A stretch of 64,000 bases of DNA from Amycolatopsis aidingensis (GTDB lineage Bacteria > Actinomycetota > Actinomycetes > Mycobacteriales > Pseudonocardiaceae), in NCBI RefSeq assembly GCF_018885265.1, contig NZ_CP076538.1, positions 5,120,001 to 5,184,000 of the forward strand, in the 5' to 3' direction. Positions 36,096 through 42,909 of the stretch are shown here, one piece after another. The translations under genes and the position numbers were made by a program. How positions within the stretch are numbered: the stretch's first letter is position 1; each line of letters begins with the position of its first letter. Below the pieces are notes generated by a model. That model did no database searches. It was not told the origin of the DNA and was given only the letters and a program-made list of their open reading frames with translations.

Positions 36096-37279
36096 CAACC
36101 AGCCTTGACACGGAGTGGCCTGCCCTGGCACGACGGCTGGCCAGGGATCTGGAACAGTCGGGCAAGCTCAGCGACCCGGCATGGCGGGCCGCGGTGTGCG
36201 CGGTGCCGCGCCACGAACTGGTGCCCGACTACTTCCAACAGGACCGCACCGGCACTTGGACCCGTTCGGACACCACGACCGACGAAGGCCGTCGACAGTG
36301 GCTGGAGAAGATCTACTCCAACTCGGTGCTGATCACCGCGTTGCGCCAGGACACCCGACCGCCAAGGGTGCTGTCCTCCTCGACCCAGCCAGGCTTGATG
36401 ACGAGGATGCTCCAGGCCCTGGACGTCCGCGAGGGGCACCGCGTACTGGAGATCGGGACCGGCACCGGCTACAACGCCGCACTGCTGTGCCACCGGCTCG
36501 GCTCGGCGGGGGTGTACTCCGTCGACGTCGAGCCCGGCCTGATCAGCACCGCCCGGAAACGCTTGCGGCATTTGGGATTCACGCCCACCCTCGTCACCTG
36601 CGACGGCTCCGCCGGGCTGCCGGTGCACGCCCCGTTCGACCGCATCATTGCCACCTGCGCGGTACCGGCGATCCCGTGGACCTGGGTCGAGCAAGTCCCA
36701 GTCGGTGGCGCGGTCCTGACCGATCTGAAGATCGCCCCCAACGCCGGTAGCCTCGTCCGCGTCACCCGCACCGGGCTCAACCGGGCCGAGGGGCGGTTCG
36801 ACTCGACCTATGCCGCGTTCATGGGACTACGCTCCCAGCCCGGTGAACCCGACCGCAGTCCCGCCTGGGCCCACCGCGACGCCACCAGTATCGAGCGTCA
36901 CATGACTACCGTGGACCCGCAGACCCCGTGGAACTCGATGATCGTGTGGTTCCTCGCCGCGTTCGACATCGGCCCCGACATCTCGATCGGGTTCGCCGGC
37001 AGCACCGACACCGACGCGGCCCGGCCGCCCGACGTCTCGCTCACCACCCCGGACGGCTCCTGGGCCCGCATCAGCATGGGCATCACCGACAGCGGCGGCC
37101 ACGAGGTCGCCCAGGGCGGGCCACGCCGACTGTGGCAGATCATCGAGAGCGCCCACGACCTGTGGAACCAGCTCGACCGGCCCGGATGGGACCGTTTCGG
37201 ACTTACCGTCACCCCAAGCGAGCAGACCGTCTGGCTGGACCAACCGGACAGCCCGCGCCGCTGGCCCATCGCCCAGTGA
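36092..37279 (+). CDS. PIMT-like O-methyltransferase of ATP-grasp peptide systems
   Basis: A 395-aa protein with an L-isoaspartate O-methyltransferase domain (about 60-240): VCAVPRHELVPDYF, SSTQPGLMTRMLQALDVREGH, the SAM site VLEIGTGTGYNAALL and VDVEPGLISTARKRL. A C-terminal extension of about 150 residues (from about 245) is found only in RiPP-associated members. In related graspetides this enzyme methylates an Asp in the ring, giving an aspartimide. The core here has Asp candidates in STDGDEG. GTG at 36092 overlaps the ATP-grasp stop, with GGAGGAG upstream. Last gene of the three-gene operon. Confidence 0.92.
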   Translation: MTTSLDTEWPALARRLARDLEQSGKLSDPAWRAAVCAVPRHELVPDYFQQDRTGTWTRSDTTTDEGRRQWLEKIYSNSVLITALRQDTRPPRVLSSSTQPGLMTRMLQALDVREGHRVLEIGTGTGYNAALLCHRLGSAGVYSVDVEPGLISTARKRLRHLGFTPTLVTCDGSAGLPVHAPFDRIIATCAVPAIPWTWVEQVPVGGAVLTDLKIAPNAGSLVRVTRTGLNRAEGRFDSTYAAFMGLRSQPGEPDRSPAWAHRDATSIERHMTTVDPQTPWNSMIVWFLAAFDIGPDISIGFAGSTDTDAARPPDVSLTTPDGSWARISMGITDSGGHEVAQGGPRRLWQIIESAHDLWNQLDRPGWDRFGLTVTPSEQTVWLDQPDSPRRWPIAQ

Positions 37280-37293
37280 CGTGGTGAGCCCAT

Positions 37294-37340
37294 CCGGAGC
37301 CCTGGGCAACTCACCCCGGCAAGGAGAAAGGGAGGCGCCC
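37294..37340 (+). repeat. 47-bp dispersed repeat, copy 1
   Basis: Shares 42 of 47 bases with 40255-40301 in the same orientation, including a 20-bp identical block ending AAGGAGAAAGGGAG. It begins 15 nt after the methyltransferase stop. The paired arms that form a stem in copy 2 are poorly complementary here. Confidence 0.8.
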
Positions 37341-37468
37341 GCCGACGAGCTGCTCACGCTCGCCCTCGGCGCTACCGATGCGCAGGCGTCTTGGCTGATC
37401 AAAGCTGGCTCGACGGCGTCACCAGCGAACAGTTCCCTCGGTGCCGAGCAAACAGCCCGCCGGGGAAA

Positions 37469-38317
37469 TCATTCCTGTTGCAGCTGCCACAGGAGGGCGG
37501 CGGCGAGCTGGTGGAGGGGTTTGGCGAGGTCGAGGTGGTCGCCGTCTTCCACTCGGCACAAGAGCTTGGTGATAGCGGCCAGCTGGGCGACTCGACCGCT
37601 GTAGGTGTCCAGTTGGTCAGCGAAGTGCTGGTGGACTTGGGCGGCGAGGTCGGGTGCCAGGGTGCTCGCGCAGTAGAGGACCGCGGCGTCGTAACCACGC
37701 GGTGCCCAGCCCCAGTGTTCCCAGTCGAGAATCCACAGGGTGGGCGCTGTCAGGTTACTCCAGTGCAGGTCACCGTGGGCGCATGACCAGTCGAGCCGGT
37801 CCACATCGAGGTCGAAACCGAAGGCGGCGAGCAGGTGGTGGCGGAGGACATCGTCGCCGATGATCACCCGTTTAGTGTGACGAACCGCCGACACGGCGCG
37901 CAGTCCCCGGCGCAACGCGGCCCACCACGCTTCGGGCAGCTCGACGTGGCTGCGGAAAATCATGTCGTCGGCGAGGGTTTCGTCCGGCACGTAGGTCATC
38001 AGTTCGGCCCGGACTCGCTGGTCGCCGACCGTCCATTCGAGCATATCCAAGAGCATCGGCTTCGGCACGGAGGCGAACGTCTCGTCGTTCGCGTCGCTGT
38101 TACCGGTCCAGCTGTCGCCTCTGCTCCAGCGCTCGTGTTCGCTGATGACTCGTAGCCAGAGGGGGCCGTCAGGGGTGTCGATTCGTGCCCCGACGGTGCG
38201 CTCGTGCCATCCGAAGCTGTGACGTCCGGTGAGAGTGCCCTTGACCTGCGCGGCGGCGACGGCCAGCTGCCCGCAAAGCCACGTGCGCTGGTCGGCCGTG
38301 GTGTCATCGAACGGCAT
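37469..38317 (-). CDS. Aminoglycoside phosphotransferase-family kinase
   Basis: A 282-aa protein kinase-like small-molecule kinase. Catalytic landmarks are CAHGDLHWSNLTAPT (HGDxxxxN, near residue 185) and LWILDWEHWGWAPRGYDAA (DWE metal motif). The N-terminal lobe has VGARIDTPDGPLWLRVIS (ATP Lys region). Substrate unknown; it could inactivate an antibiotic or phosphorylate a metabolite. The ATG at 38317 lies about 10 nt from a predicted transcription start (TATAAT at 38339-38334 on this strand), so the mRNA is nearly leaderless. Divergent from the ATPase gene, with an inverted repeat between them. Confidence 0.85.
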   Translation of the reverse strand: MPFDDTTADQRTWLCGQLAVAAAQVKGTLTGRHSFGWHERTVGARIDTPDGPLWLRVISEHERWSRGDSWTGNSDANDETFASVPKPMLLDMLEWTVGDQRVRAELMTYVPDETLADDMIFRSHVELPEAWWAALRRGLRAVSAVRHTKRVIIGDDVLRHHLLAAFGFDLDVDRLDWSCAHGDLHWSNLTAPTLWILDWEHWGWAPRGYDAAVLYCASTLAPDLAAQVHQHFADQLDTYSGRVAQLAAITKLLCRVEDGDHLDLAKPLHQLAAALLWQLQQE

Positions 38318-38333
38318 GGAAGCTTCCGCAAGG

Positions 38334-38367
38334 ATTATAACGGACAGTAGTTTTAGTCACTGTCCGT
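38334..38367. promoter_or_regulatory. Divergent promoter with operator-like inverted repeat
   Basis: A perfect -10 box TATAAT lies at 38339-38334 (minus). Next to it ACGGACAGT (38340-38348) and its exact complement (38359-38367) form a 9-bp inverted repeat with a 10-nt spacer, inside the kinase promoter and upstream of the ATPase start at 38401. A repressor bound here could block both genes. Confidence 0.55.
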
Positions 38368-38400
38368 CGCCAAGGTGCGTGGGGTTCTAGGCTTGGGGCC

Positions 38401-39132
38401 ATGTTAATCGACCACGTCAAGGTGACCTCCGCGTTCGCCGCCGACGACGAAGCCGCCTGGCCGCTGTCGGTGCCCGCGATCCGCGACGTGGCCAAGAACG
38501 GGCTGACCTTCACCAGCGACCTTGTCGTGCTGGTCGGCGCCAACGGTAGCGGTAAGTCCACCCTGCTGGAAGGCATCGCCGAGGCATACGGGCTGGACGT
38601 TCGTGGCGGGCATGGCGGCAGGCGCTACTCCAGCCCCCTGGACAAGAGCCCACTTGGTGAAGCCCTTCGTCTGCACCGCACGAGCCGCGGCAGCAAATTC
38701 ACCGGAAGGAATGCCACCGGGTTCTTCCTCCGCGCCGAAACCGCCCACGGCATGTTGGCCTACATGACCGACATGGGCATCGCCGGCTATGGCGACCGTC
38801 TGTCGTGGGAGGTCAGCCACGGCGAGTCCTACCTGCAAGCCATCACCGGGCGATTCAACGGCCCTGGCCTCTACCTGCTCGATGAAGCCGAAGGCCCGCT
38901 GTCGTTTCAGTCCACCCTCGTGCTGTTGCATCACCTGCGCGAACTGGTGACCACACACAATGCTCAGGTCATCTACTCCACCCATTCCCCGCTGGTCGCC
39001 GCGCTACCCGCCGCGCAGATCCTGGAACTGTCCGAGGACGGGATCTGCGAGCAGGACTGGTCGGATCTGGAAACCGTGCGGCTGTGGCAAGCATTCCTGC
39101 GCCACCCACAACGAATGTTCGACGCTGACTAG
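38401..39132 (+). CDS. AAA/ABC-type ATP-binding protein
   Basis: A 243-aa soluble ATPase of the predicted-ATPase (AAA_21/AAA_23, OLD/RecF-like) type, with the complete single-domain layout: Walker A LVGANGSGKSTLLEGIAEAYG (about 45-60), ABC-like signature SHGESYLQAI (about 139-148), Walker B LYLLDEAEGPLS (about 158-169) and the H-loop VIYSTHSPLVAALP. No transmembrane part or transporter partner is present, so it is not a classical exporter component. Role unknown. It converges on the radical SAM gene, whose stop lies 19 nt away. Confidence 0.85.
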   Translation: MLIDHVKVTSAFAADDEAAWPLSVPAIRDVAKNGLTFTSDLVVLVGANGSGKSTLLEGIAEAYGLDVRGGHGGRRYSSPLDKSPLGEALRLHRTSRGSKFTGRNATGFFLRAETAHGMLAYMTDMGIAGYGDRLSWEVSHGESYLQAITGRFNGPGLYLLDEAEGPLSFQSTLVLLHHLRELVTTHNAQVIYSTHSPLVAALPAAQILELSEDGICEQDWSDLETVRLWQAFLRHPQRMFDAD

Positions 39133-39151
39133 GAATCAACTCAGGAGGCTC

Positions 39152-40144
39152 CTAGCGGGTCGGGCGGCATTGCATTGGCTGGCAAGGATTGCCTGTTCGT
39201 GGTGAGCACCGGCGCCCCGGGCCGGGGTAGTTCGGGGAGCAGAACTGATCCGCAGGTGAGCACTGTTTCGGACTGCATGGCGAGGACATCGGTTCGCACC
39301 GAGGCCCGCAGTTGACCGGGTCACAAACCGGACTGCAATTCGGTCCGCATGCCTGTGTGTCATCCGTGTTCGCGTGGCCGCGGAACGCCTGCTCCAGGCT
39401 GGCCCTGACCTCGTCGGCCAGAGGGCTGGACAGAACGCGAGCCAGTTCGACGTCCAAGACGTTGCCGATGGGCAGCCAACGGCTGAACACGCAGGGCCAG
39501 ACATCCCCGTTCGGGGAAATAGCGGCGACTCCATCGCCGCAGCGCCCACACAGTTGGGCGGTGCCCGGCTGCTGGTCGCGCACGCCGCGGCCGACCTGAC
39601 GCACCCGGTCGTAGCCGACGGCGGGCACTCCAAGGTCCGCGAGTTCGGTGTGCGCTCGCTCGGACCGTTGTGCGGCGTCATCCACCATGCCGAAGTCGAT
39701 CACCCCGGCCCGCAGTGGGACACCGCGCCGCAACGCCTCGGCGATGTTGGCTTTCGTGCGGGCGTGGCTGGGGCGGCCGGTGATCGCCGCGTGCTGGTCG
39801 GGGTCGTCAGAGTAGTACGAGGTCGCCAGCGACACCCCCGGCCGGGTAAACACTTCCCACAGCGGCTCGGTGACGTGCACCAGATTGGTGAACACCTCCA
39901 CCTCCAAACCGCAGGCCAGCGCGTGGTCGATCAGCCCCGGCAAGTCCGGGTGCAGCGTTGGCTCGCCGCCGATGAACTGGACGATCTCCACTCGCATTTC
40001 CGCCGCCTGGTCGAGTACCCACACCCAGTCAGCACGGGTCATTGACCCGTGGGTACCCGACGGGCCGGACTGGGCATAGCAGTGAGCACAGGCAAGCTGG
40101 CAGGTGCCGGTCAACTCCAACCACAGGAACGACACTCCAGCCAT
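39152..40144 (-). CDS. Radical SAM protein with SPASM-like region and CxP-repeat cysteine tail
   Basis: A 330-aa radical SAM enzyme. The [4Fe-4S]/SAM motif is CQLACAHCYAQ (CxxxCxxC, about residues 15-22), then QFIGGEPTLHPDL (GGE) and FTNLVHV. A SPASM-like auxiliary cluster region follows: CGRCGDGVAAISPNGDVWPCVFSRWLPIGNVLD. The last about 65 residues contain eleven Cys, every one in a C-x-P triplet, with almost no other structure. This tail could bind further metal or be a fused substrate. The ATG at 40144 has AAGGAGG at 6-7 nt. No precursor peptide is recognisable upstream. Function unknown. Confidence 0.88.
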   Translation of the reverse strand: MAGVSFLWLELTGTCQLACAHCYAQSGPSGTHGSMTRADWVWVLDQAAEMRVEIVQFIGGEPTLHPDLPGLIDHALACGLEVEVFTNLVHVTEPLWEVFTRPGVSLATSYYSDDPDQHAAITGRPSHARTKANIAEALRRGVPLRAGVIDFGMVDDAAQRSERAHTELADLGVPAVGYDRVRQVGRGVRDQQPGTAQLCGRCGDGVAAISPNGDVWPCVFSRWLPIGNVLDVELARVLSSPLADEVRASLEQAFRGHANTDDTQACGPNCSPVCDPVNCGPRCEPMSSPCSPKQCSPADQFCSPNYPGPGRRCSPRTGNPCQPMQCRPTR

Positions 40145-40459
40145 ACCCAACCTCCTTGAGTGTCAATCACGTCCGGAGCTCCAGTGTGGCCCGGCAACCC
40201 ATCGAGGCCAGCCCGGACAACCCGAGTGGACCAACGGCGGGATGCTCGAGCGGACCGGAGCCCCGGGCGGCTCAACCCGGCAAGGAGAAAGGGAGCCGCC
40301 CGGGGCTCACCACTCCGATGGGCCAGCACCGAAGCGGTCCGGATGGGCCCCGGCGCGGGAGTGAAGGAGGACGCGCCGGGGCCCGTGCTGCCGGTTCCGA
40401 GGGAAGGGAGATCCGGCAGCGGTCGAGGGGTTCGGTGTCGTGAACTCAGGTGGCAGGCA
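40145..40459. other. 315-bp gap upstream of the radical SAM gene
   Basis: No convincing gene. It holds copy 2 of the 47-bp repeat and a large hairpin. On the minus strand a tiny open frame ends just before the radical SAM ribosome site, but it looks neither like a RiPP precursor nor has a ribosome site. Confidence 0.5.
40255..40301 (+). repeat. 47-bp dispersed repeat, copy 2
   Basis: Same orientation as copy 1 at 37294-37340, with five mismatches. Here the flanks form a perfect 15-bp stem: GAGCCCCGGGCGGCT (40258-40272) pairs with AGCCGCCCGGGGCTC (40294-40308), leaving the conserved AAGGAGAAA segment in the loop. It could act as a terminator of the 40.5-40.9 kb operon or as a structured RNA. 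Confidence 0.8.
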
Positions 40460-40660
40460 TCAGCTGCTCCCGTTGCCGGTACGCCGGGTCTCGGCCTCAT
40501 GCACCTGCTCACACCGCGTGGCGTGGCCGGAGGTCGGGTAGGTGGTGCGGCAGTACCAGCACCTGCGTGCCTCCCGGGTGAGCCGTGGCCACTGCCGCGC
40601 CTCCGCTTCCGGTACCCGCAACCGCACGAATTGTTGTGGCGGTGGGTGGCGGCGGGTCAT
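40460..40660 (-). CDS. Small zinc-ribbon protein (66 aa)
   Basis: A 66-aa protein, MTRRHPPPQQFVRLRV then a CWYCRTTYPTSGHATRCEQVH segment with CxxC plus C/H ligands, likely one zinc. The ATG at 40660 overlaps the stop of the preceding small gene (ATGA), giving a translationally coupled pair. No named family recognised. Small CxxC proteins of this type are often found beside XRE regulators in actinobacteria. Confidence 0.6.
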   Translation of the reverse strand: MTRRHPPPQQFVRLRVPEAEARQWPRLTREARRCWYCRTTYPTSGHATRCEQVHEAETRRTGNGSS

Positions 40661-40926
40661 CGGGCGGCCCCGTGCCATCCACCCCAGCCACCACCCACCC
40701 GCGGCTTCGTGGCCAGCTCGGCCTGTCGCCGCTGGTGGTGGACCACGCACTCCGCGCACTTCGGCGGGTCTTCGGTCAGCAGGTCCGCGTACACGATCCG
40801 TTGGTTGAGGCACGCGATGATCGCCCGGAACCCACCGTTCTCCCGCCCACGGGAGTAACCGGTGATGTAGTGCAGCTCGCCCCGCCAGGGCAGCCACCCA
40901 CCAGGAAGCCAGTCGCCGTCCGTCAC
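40657..40926 (-). CDS. Small CxxC protein (89 aa)
   Basis: An 89-aa protein from a GTG at 40926, with WLPWRGELHYITGYSRGRENGGFRAIIACLNQRIVYADLL followed by PPKCAECVVHHQRRQAE (CxxC, then HH). The first half looks like a compact beta-rich domain and the second a zinc site. No ribosome site is seen, so it may be leaderless. A perfect operator-like palindrome lies 34-50 nt upstream (40960-40976). Coupled to the next gene. Confidence 0.6.
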   Translation of the reverse strand: MTDGDWLPGGWLPWRGELHYITGYSRGRENGGFRAIIACLNQRIVYADLLTEDPPKCAECVVHHQRRQAELATKPRVGGGWGGWHGAAR

Positions 40927-40959
40927 ACAACGAACGCTAAGAGCTACTCGTCGGCTACC

Positions 40960-40976
40960 TTGTCCTAGAAGGACAA
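40960..40976. promoter_or_regulatory. Operator-like palindrome TTGTCC-N5-GGACAA
   Basis: A perfect 6-bp inverted repeat with a 5-nt spacer in the short gap between the XRE stop and the 89-aa gene. The TGTCC/GGACA half-site also occurs, in opposite order, in the inverted repeat at 38340-38367. Confidence 0.45.
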
Positions 40977-40987
40977 ACGAGTCGGGT

Positions 40988-42190
40988 TCACCCGTTCGGC
41001 ACTACGCCCATCCTCCATGCAAGGCCACGTAGTTCCCGCCCACCGGCATCGCGCCGCGCCGAACCGAGCAGCCCGAAAACGGCTTCTCGCACGAAAGTGT
41101 TGCTACGGATCTGCTGGGGAGCCAGCCGTTCGGCGTGCAAGATCGCGCCGAGGCCCTCCTCGCGGGTCTTCCGCTCGGCGAGCAACCCGCGCCCGTAGTC
41201 GGCCCAGAACCCGGCCTGTCGGGAGGTGGAGATGGACTCGAGGCGCAAACCGCGAGCGTAACGGGCTACCTTCGCGCCCTCACCCAGCTCGACCCCGATA
41301 GAGGTCTTCCAGATTCCGACGTTGGTGCGGCCGAAATTCATCATCGACGGCGGCCACGGCGACACGTCCGGTTCAAGCTGTTCGGCGACCGCCGCGGCCT
41401 CATCCAGGTGGGTACGTGCCGAATCGGCGTCGCCCTGCGAGGCCGCCGCGAGTGCCGCTGTCAGGTTTGCCATGCCACGCGTCTCCGGCCGCTCGACCGG
41501 TGCGGAGTCGGCCACGCGGACCGCCAGTTGGTACTGCCTCGGGCGGCTGGTGCTGCTCAGTAGATGCGCCCGCGACCATGCCGACGCGGCCACCCAGACC
41601 GGATCACCGAGTAGTTCGGCTGCCGATCGCATCCGTTCGACCGCGACGGTCGGTAACCCAGCGAAACCGAGCCGGGCCGCCAGCGCACCCGCGGCATGGT
41701 AGGCCTGCACAAGCGCCACCAGGGCATCCGTCTTCCGCTGAGGGTCTGCGGCGTAGACGAGCAACTCGCGAACCAAGCCGGGCAGCATCGCTGCTTGCGC
41801 GGCGTAGTCCGAACCGGGACGCAGCTCATTGTTCAGCCGGTCGAAGTCCACCAGCACCGTCTCCCACGGCCGTGCCGGAGTGTCCGGTACCTCACCGACC
41901 CACCACCCGATGAGCATGTCGCCGAGTGCCGTCATCTGTGCAAACGTTTCCGCATCGTCTTTCGCGACCGGAGTGTATGGCTTGCCGGTCAGCTCCACCG
42001 GTGACACCCGCAGCGCCGCGGCCAGCGCTTCCAGCGTCCGTCGTTTGGTGACCGGCTTCTCGCCGCGCTCGATCTTGGCGAGGTACCCGTAGGAGATTCC
42101 GGACAGGTCGGCGGTGACCTGGAGACTCAGTTGCCGCCACGAGCGAATTTCGCGTAGTCGGCGGCCGACATCGTTGCCATCGTCGTACAT
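40988..42190 (-). CDS. XRE-family transcriptional regulator with large C-terminal sensor-like region
   Basis: A 400-aa regulator. The N-terminal HTH_XRE domain (about 8-70) has VGRRLREIRSWRQLSLQVTADLSGISYGYLAKIERGEKPVTKRRTLEALAAALRVSPVELTG. Residues 100-400 are helical with repeats such as LVALVQAYHAAGALAARLG and ALAAASQGDADSARTHLDEAAAVA, resembling the TPR-like ligand region of BldD/SCO4441-type or peptide-sensing regulators. ATG at 42190; the open frame runs further upstream but begins outside the HTH domain. Inverted repeats upstream probably mediate autoregulation. Confidence 0.85.
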   Translation of the reverse strand: MYDDGNDVGRRLREIRSWRQLSLQVTADLSGISYGYLAKIERGEKPVTKRRTLEALAAALRVSPVELTGKPYTPVAKDDAETFAQMTALGDMLIGWWVGEVPDTPARPWETVLVDFDRLNNELRPGSDYAAQAAMLPGLVRELLVYAADPQRKTDALVALVQAYHAAGALAARLGFAGLPTVAVERMRSAAELLGDPVWVAASAWSRAHLLSSTSRPRQYQLAVRVADSAPVERPETRGMANLTAALAAASQGDADSARTHLDEAAAVAEQLEPDVSPWPPSMMNFGRTNVGIWKTSIGVELGEGAKVARYARGLRLESISTSRQAGFWADYGRGLLAERKTREEGLGAILHAERLAPQQIRSNTFVREAVFGLLGSARRDAGGRELRGLAWRMGVVPNG

Positions 42191-42207
42191 GGCAGCGCAC
42201 ACCTGCC

Positions 42208-42293
42208 CTTCGCGGAGTAGACCTCTTCGCGTACCCCCGGCTCCTCCGGGACGCCCCTCCGCGAAGAGGCGCACCATCAGGGTAGCCACTACC
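42208..42293. promoter_or_regulatory. Inverted-repeat-rich region upstream of XRE regulator
   Basis: CTTCGCGGAG (42208-42217) pairs perfectly with CTCCGCGAAG (42257-42266); a third CTCTTCGCG copy lies between them. GGTAG-CCA-CTACC (42281-42293) is a further perfect palindrome. These probably hold operators for the XRE protein. Confidence 0.45.
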
Positions 42294-42367
42294 TGACCGG
42301 GTGAACACGGTCGCCACGTCGGTGGCACGGTCGGCCGCGTCCCGCTGGTGCCGGGGCCGGGCCGGGA

Positions 42368-42649
42368 CTACGGCTGGCCAGGCGGCAGGAAGCCGCCGTC
42401 ACGTAGCGCGTCGCGGATGAAGTCGCCGCCGATCTCCTGGGCTTCGTCGGCGTGCCCGCGGACCCGGGTGGGCCGGTCGTCCGGCTGCTCGATCACCTTG
42501 TCCCGTTCCGCGTGCGGATGCCGCCAGTGACCACCGCAGCCTCGCGGGCACGGCATCTCCACGGTGCGTTGCACGCCGTCCGGTCGCGGCTGCTGCCAGG
42601 ACATCGTGCCGGTGTCCTGGCAGAGGTCGCATGCGGGTGGACTAGTCAT
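42368..42649 (-). CDS. Small zinc-ribbon-like protein (93 aa)
   Basis: A 93-aa protein with ACDLCQDTGTMSW and EMPCPRGCGGHWRHP, a CxxC...CxxxC zinc-type pair near the N-terminus, then a charged helix (DEAQEIGGDFIRDALRDGG). The ATG at 42649 lies within the end of the upstream small gene (8-nt overlap). No family recognised. Confidence 0.6.
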   Translation of the reverse strand: MTSPPACDLCQDTGTMSWQQPRPDGVQRTVEMPCPRGCGGHWRHPHAERDKVIEQPDDRPTRVRGHADEAQEIGGDFIRDALRDGGFLPPGQP

Positions 42650-42788
42650 AGACCTCGCCGATTCCTCCGCACCGTGGGCAGTACCGCTTCCGGCTGCTGT
42701 CGTCCGGGTCGAGCCCGTTGCCGAGGCAGGCCGGACACGTTCGTGGCCCCGCCATAGTACGGAGTACCCGACCGAAACGCTCGACCAT
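42642..42788 (-). CDS. Tiny DnaJ-type zinc-finger protein (48 aa)
   Basis: A 48-aa protein with CPACLGNGL and CPRCGGIGEV, two CxxCxGxG motifs like half of a DnaJ zinc-finger region, without a J domain. The ATG at 42788 has GGGAGGG upstream. It overlaps the next small gene by 8 nt, forming a second coupled zinc-protein pair like the one at 40.5-40.9 kb. Confidence 0.6.
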   Translation of the reverse strand: MVERFGRVLRTMAGPRTCPACLGNGLDPDDSSRKRYCPRCGGIGEVYD

Positions 42789-42909
42789 GGCGCCCTCCCT
42801 CGGAGCAGGCCCCTTCGCGTGCTCCGGCCCGCAGGCCGGGGTGTCCAACCGCGACGAGGTGCACCCCACAGGGTAACCACTTGATCACCTGTTGAACACG
42901 GTCGGCACC

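Noticed and set aside
40258..40308. Hairpin and repeat as a CRISPR or integron attC site
   Set aside because: Only two copies exist in the window, no spacer regularity, no cas or integrase gene nearby.
40111..40512. Possible RiPP precursor upstream of the radical SAM gene
   Set aside because: Open frames there lack ribosome sites, leader-like features or a repeated Cys/Ser/Thr core.
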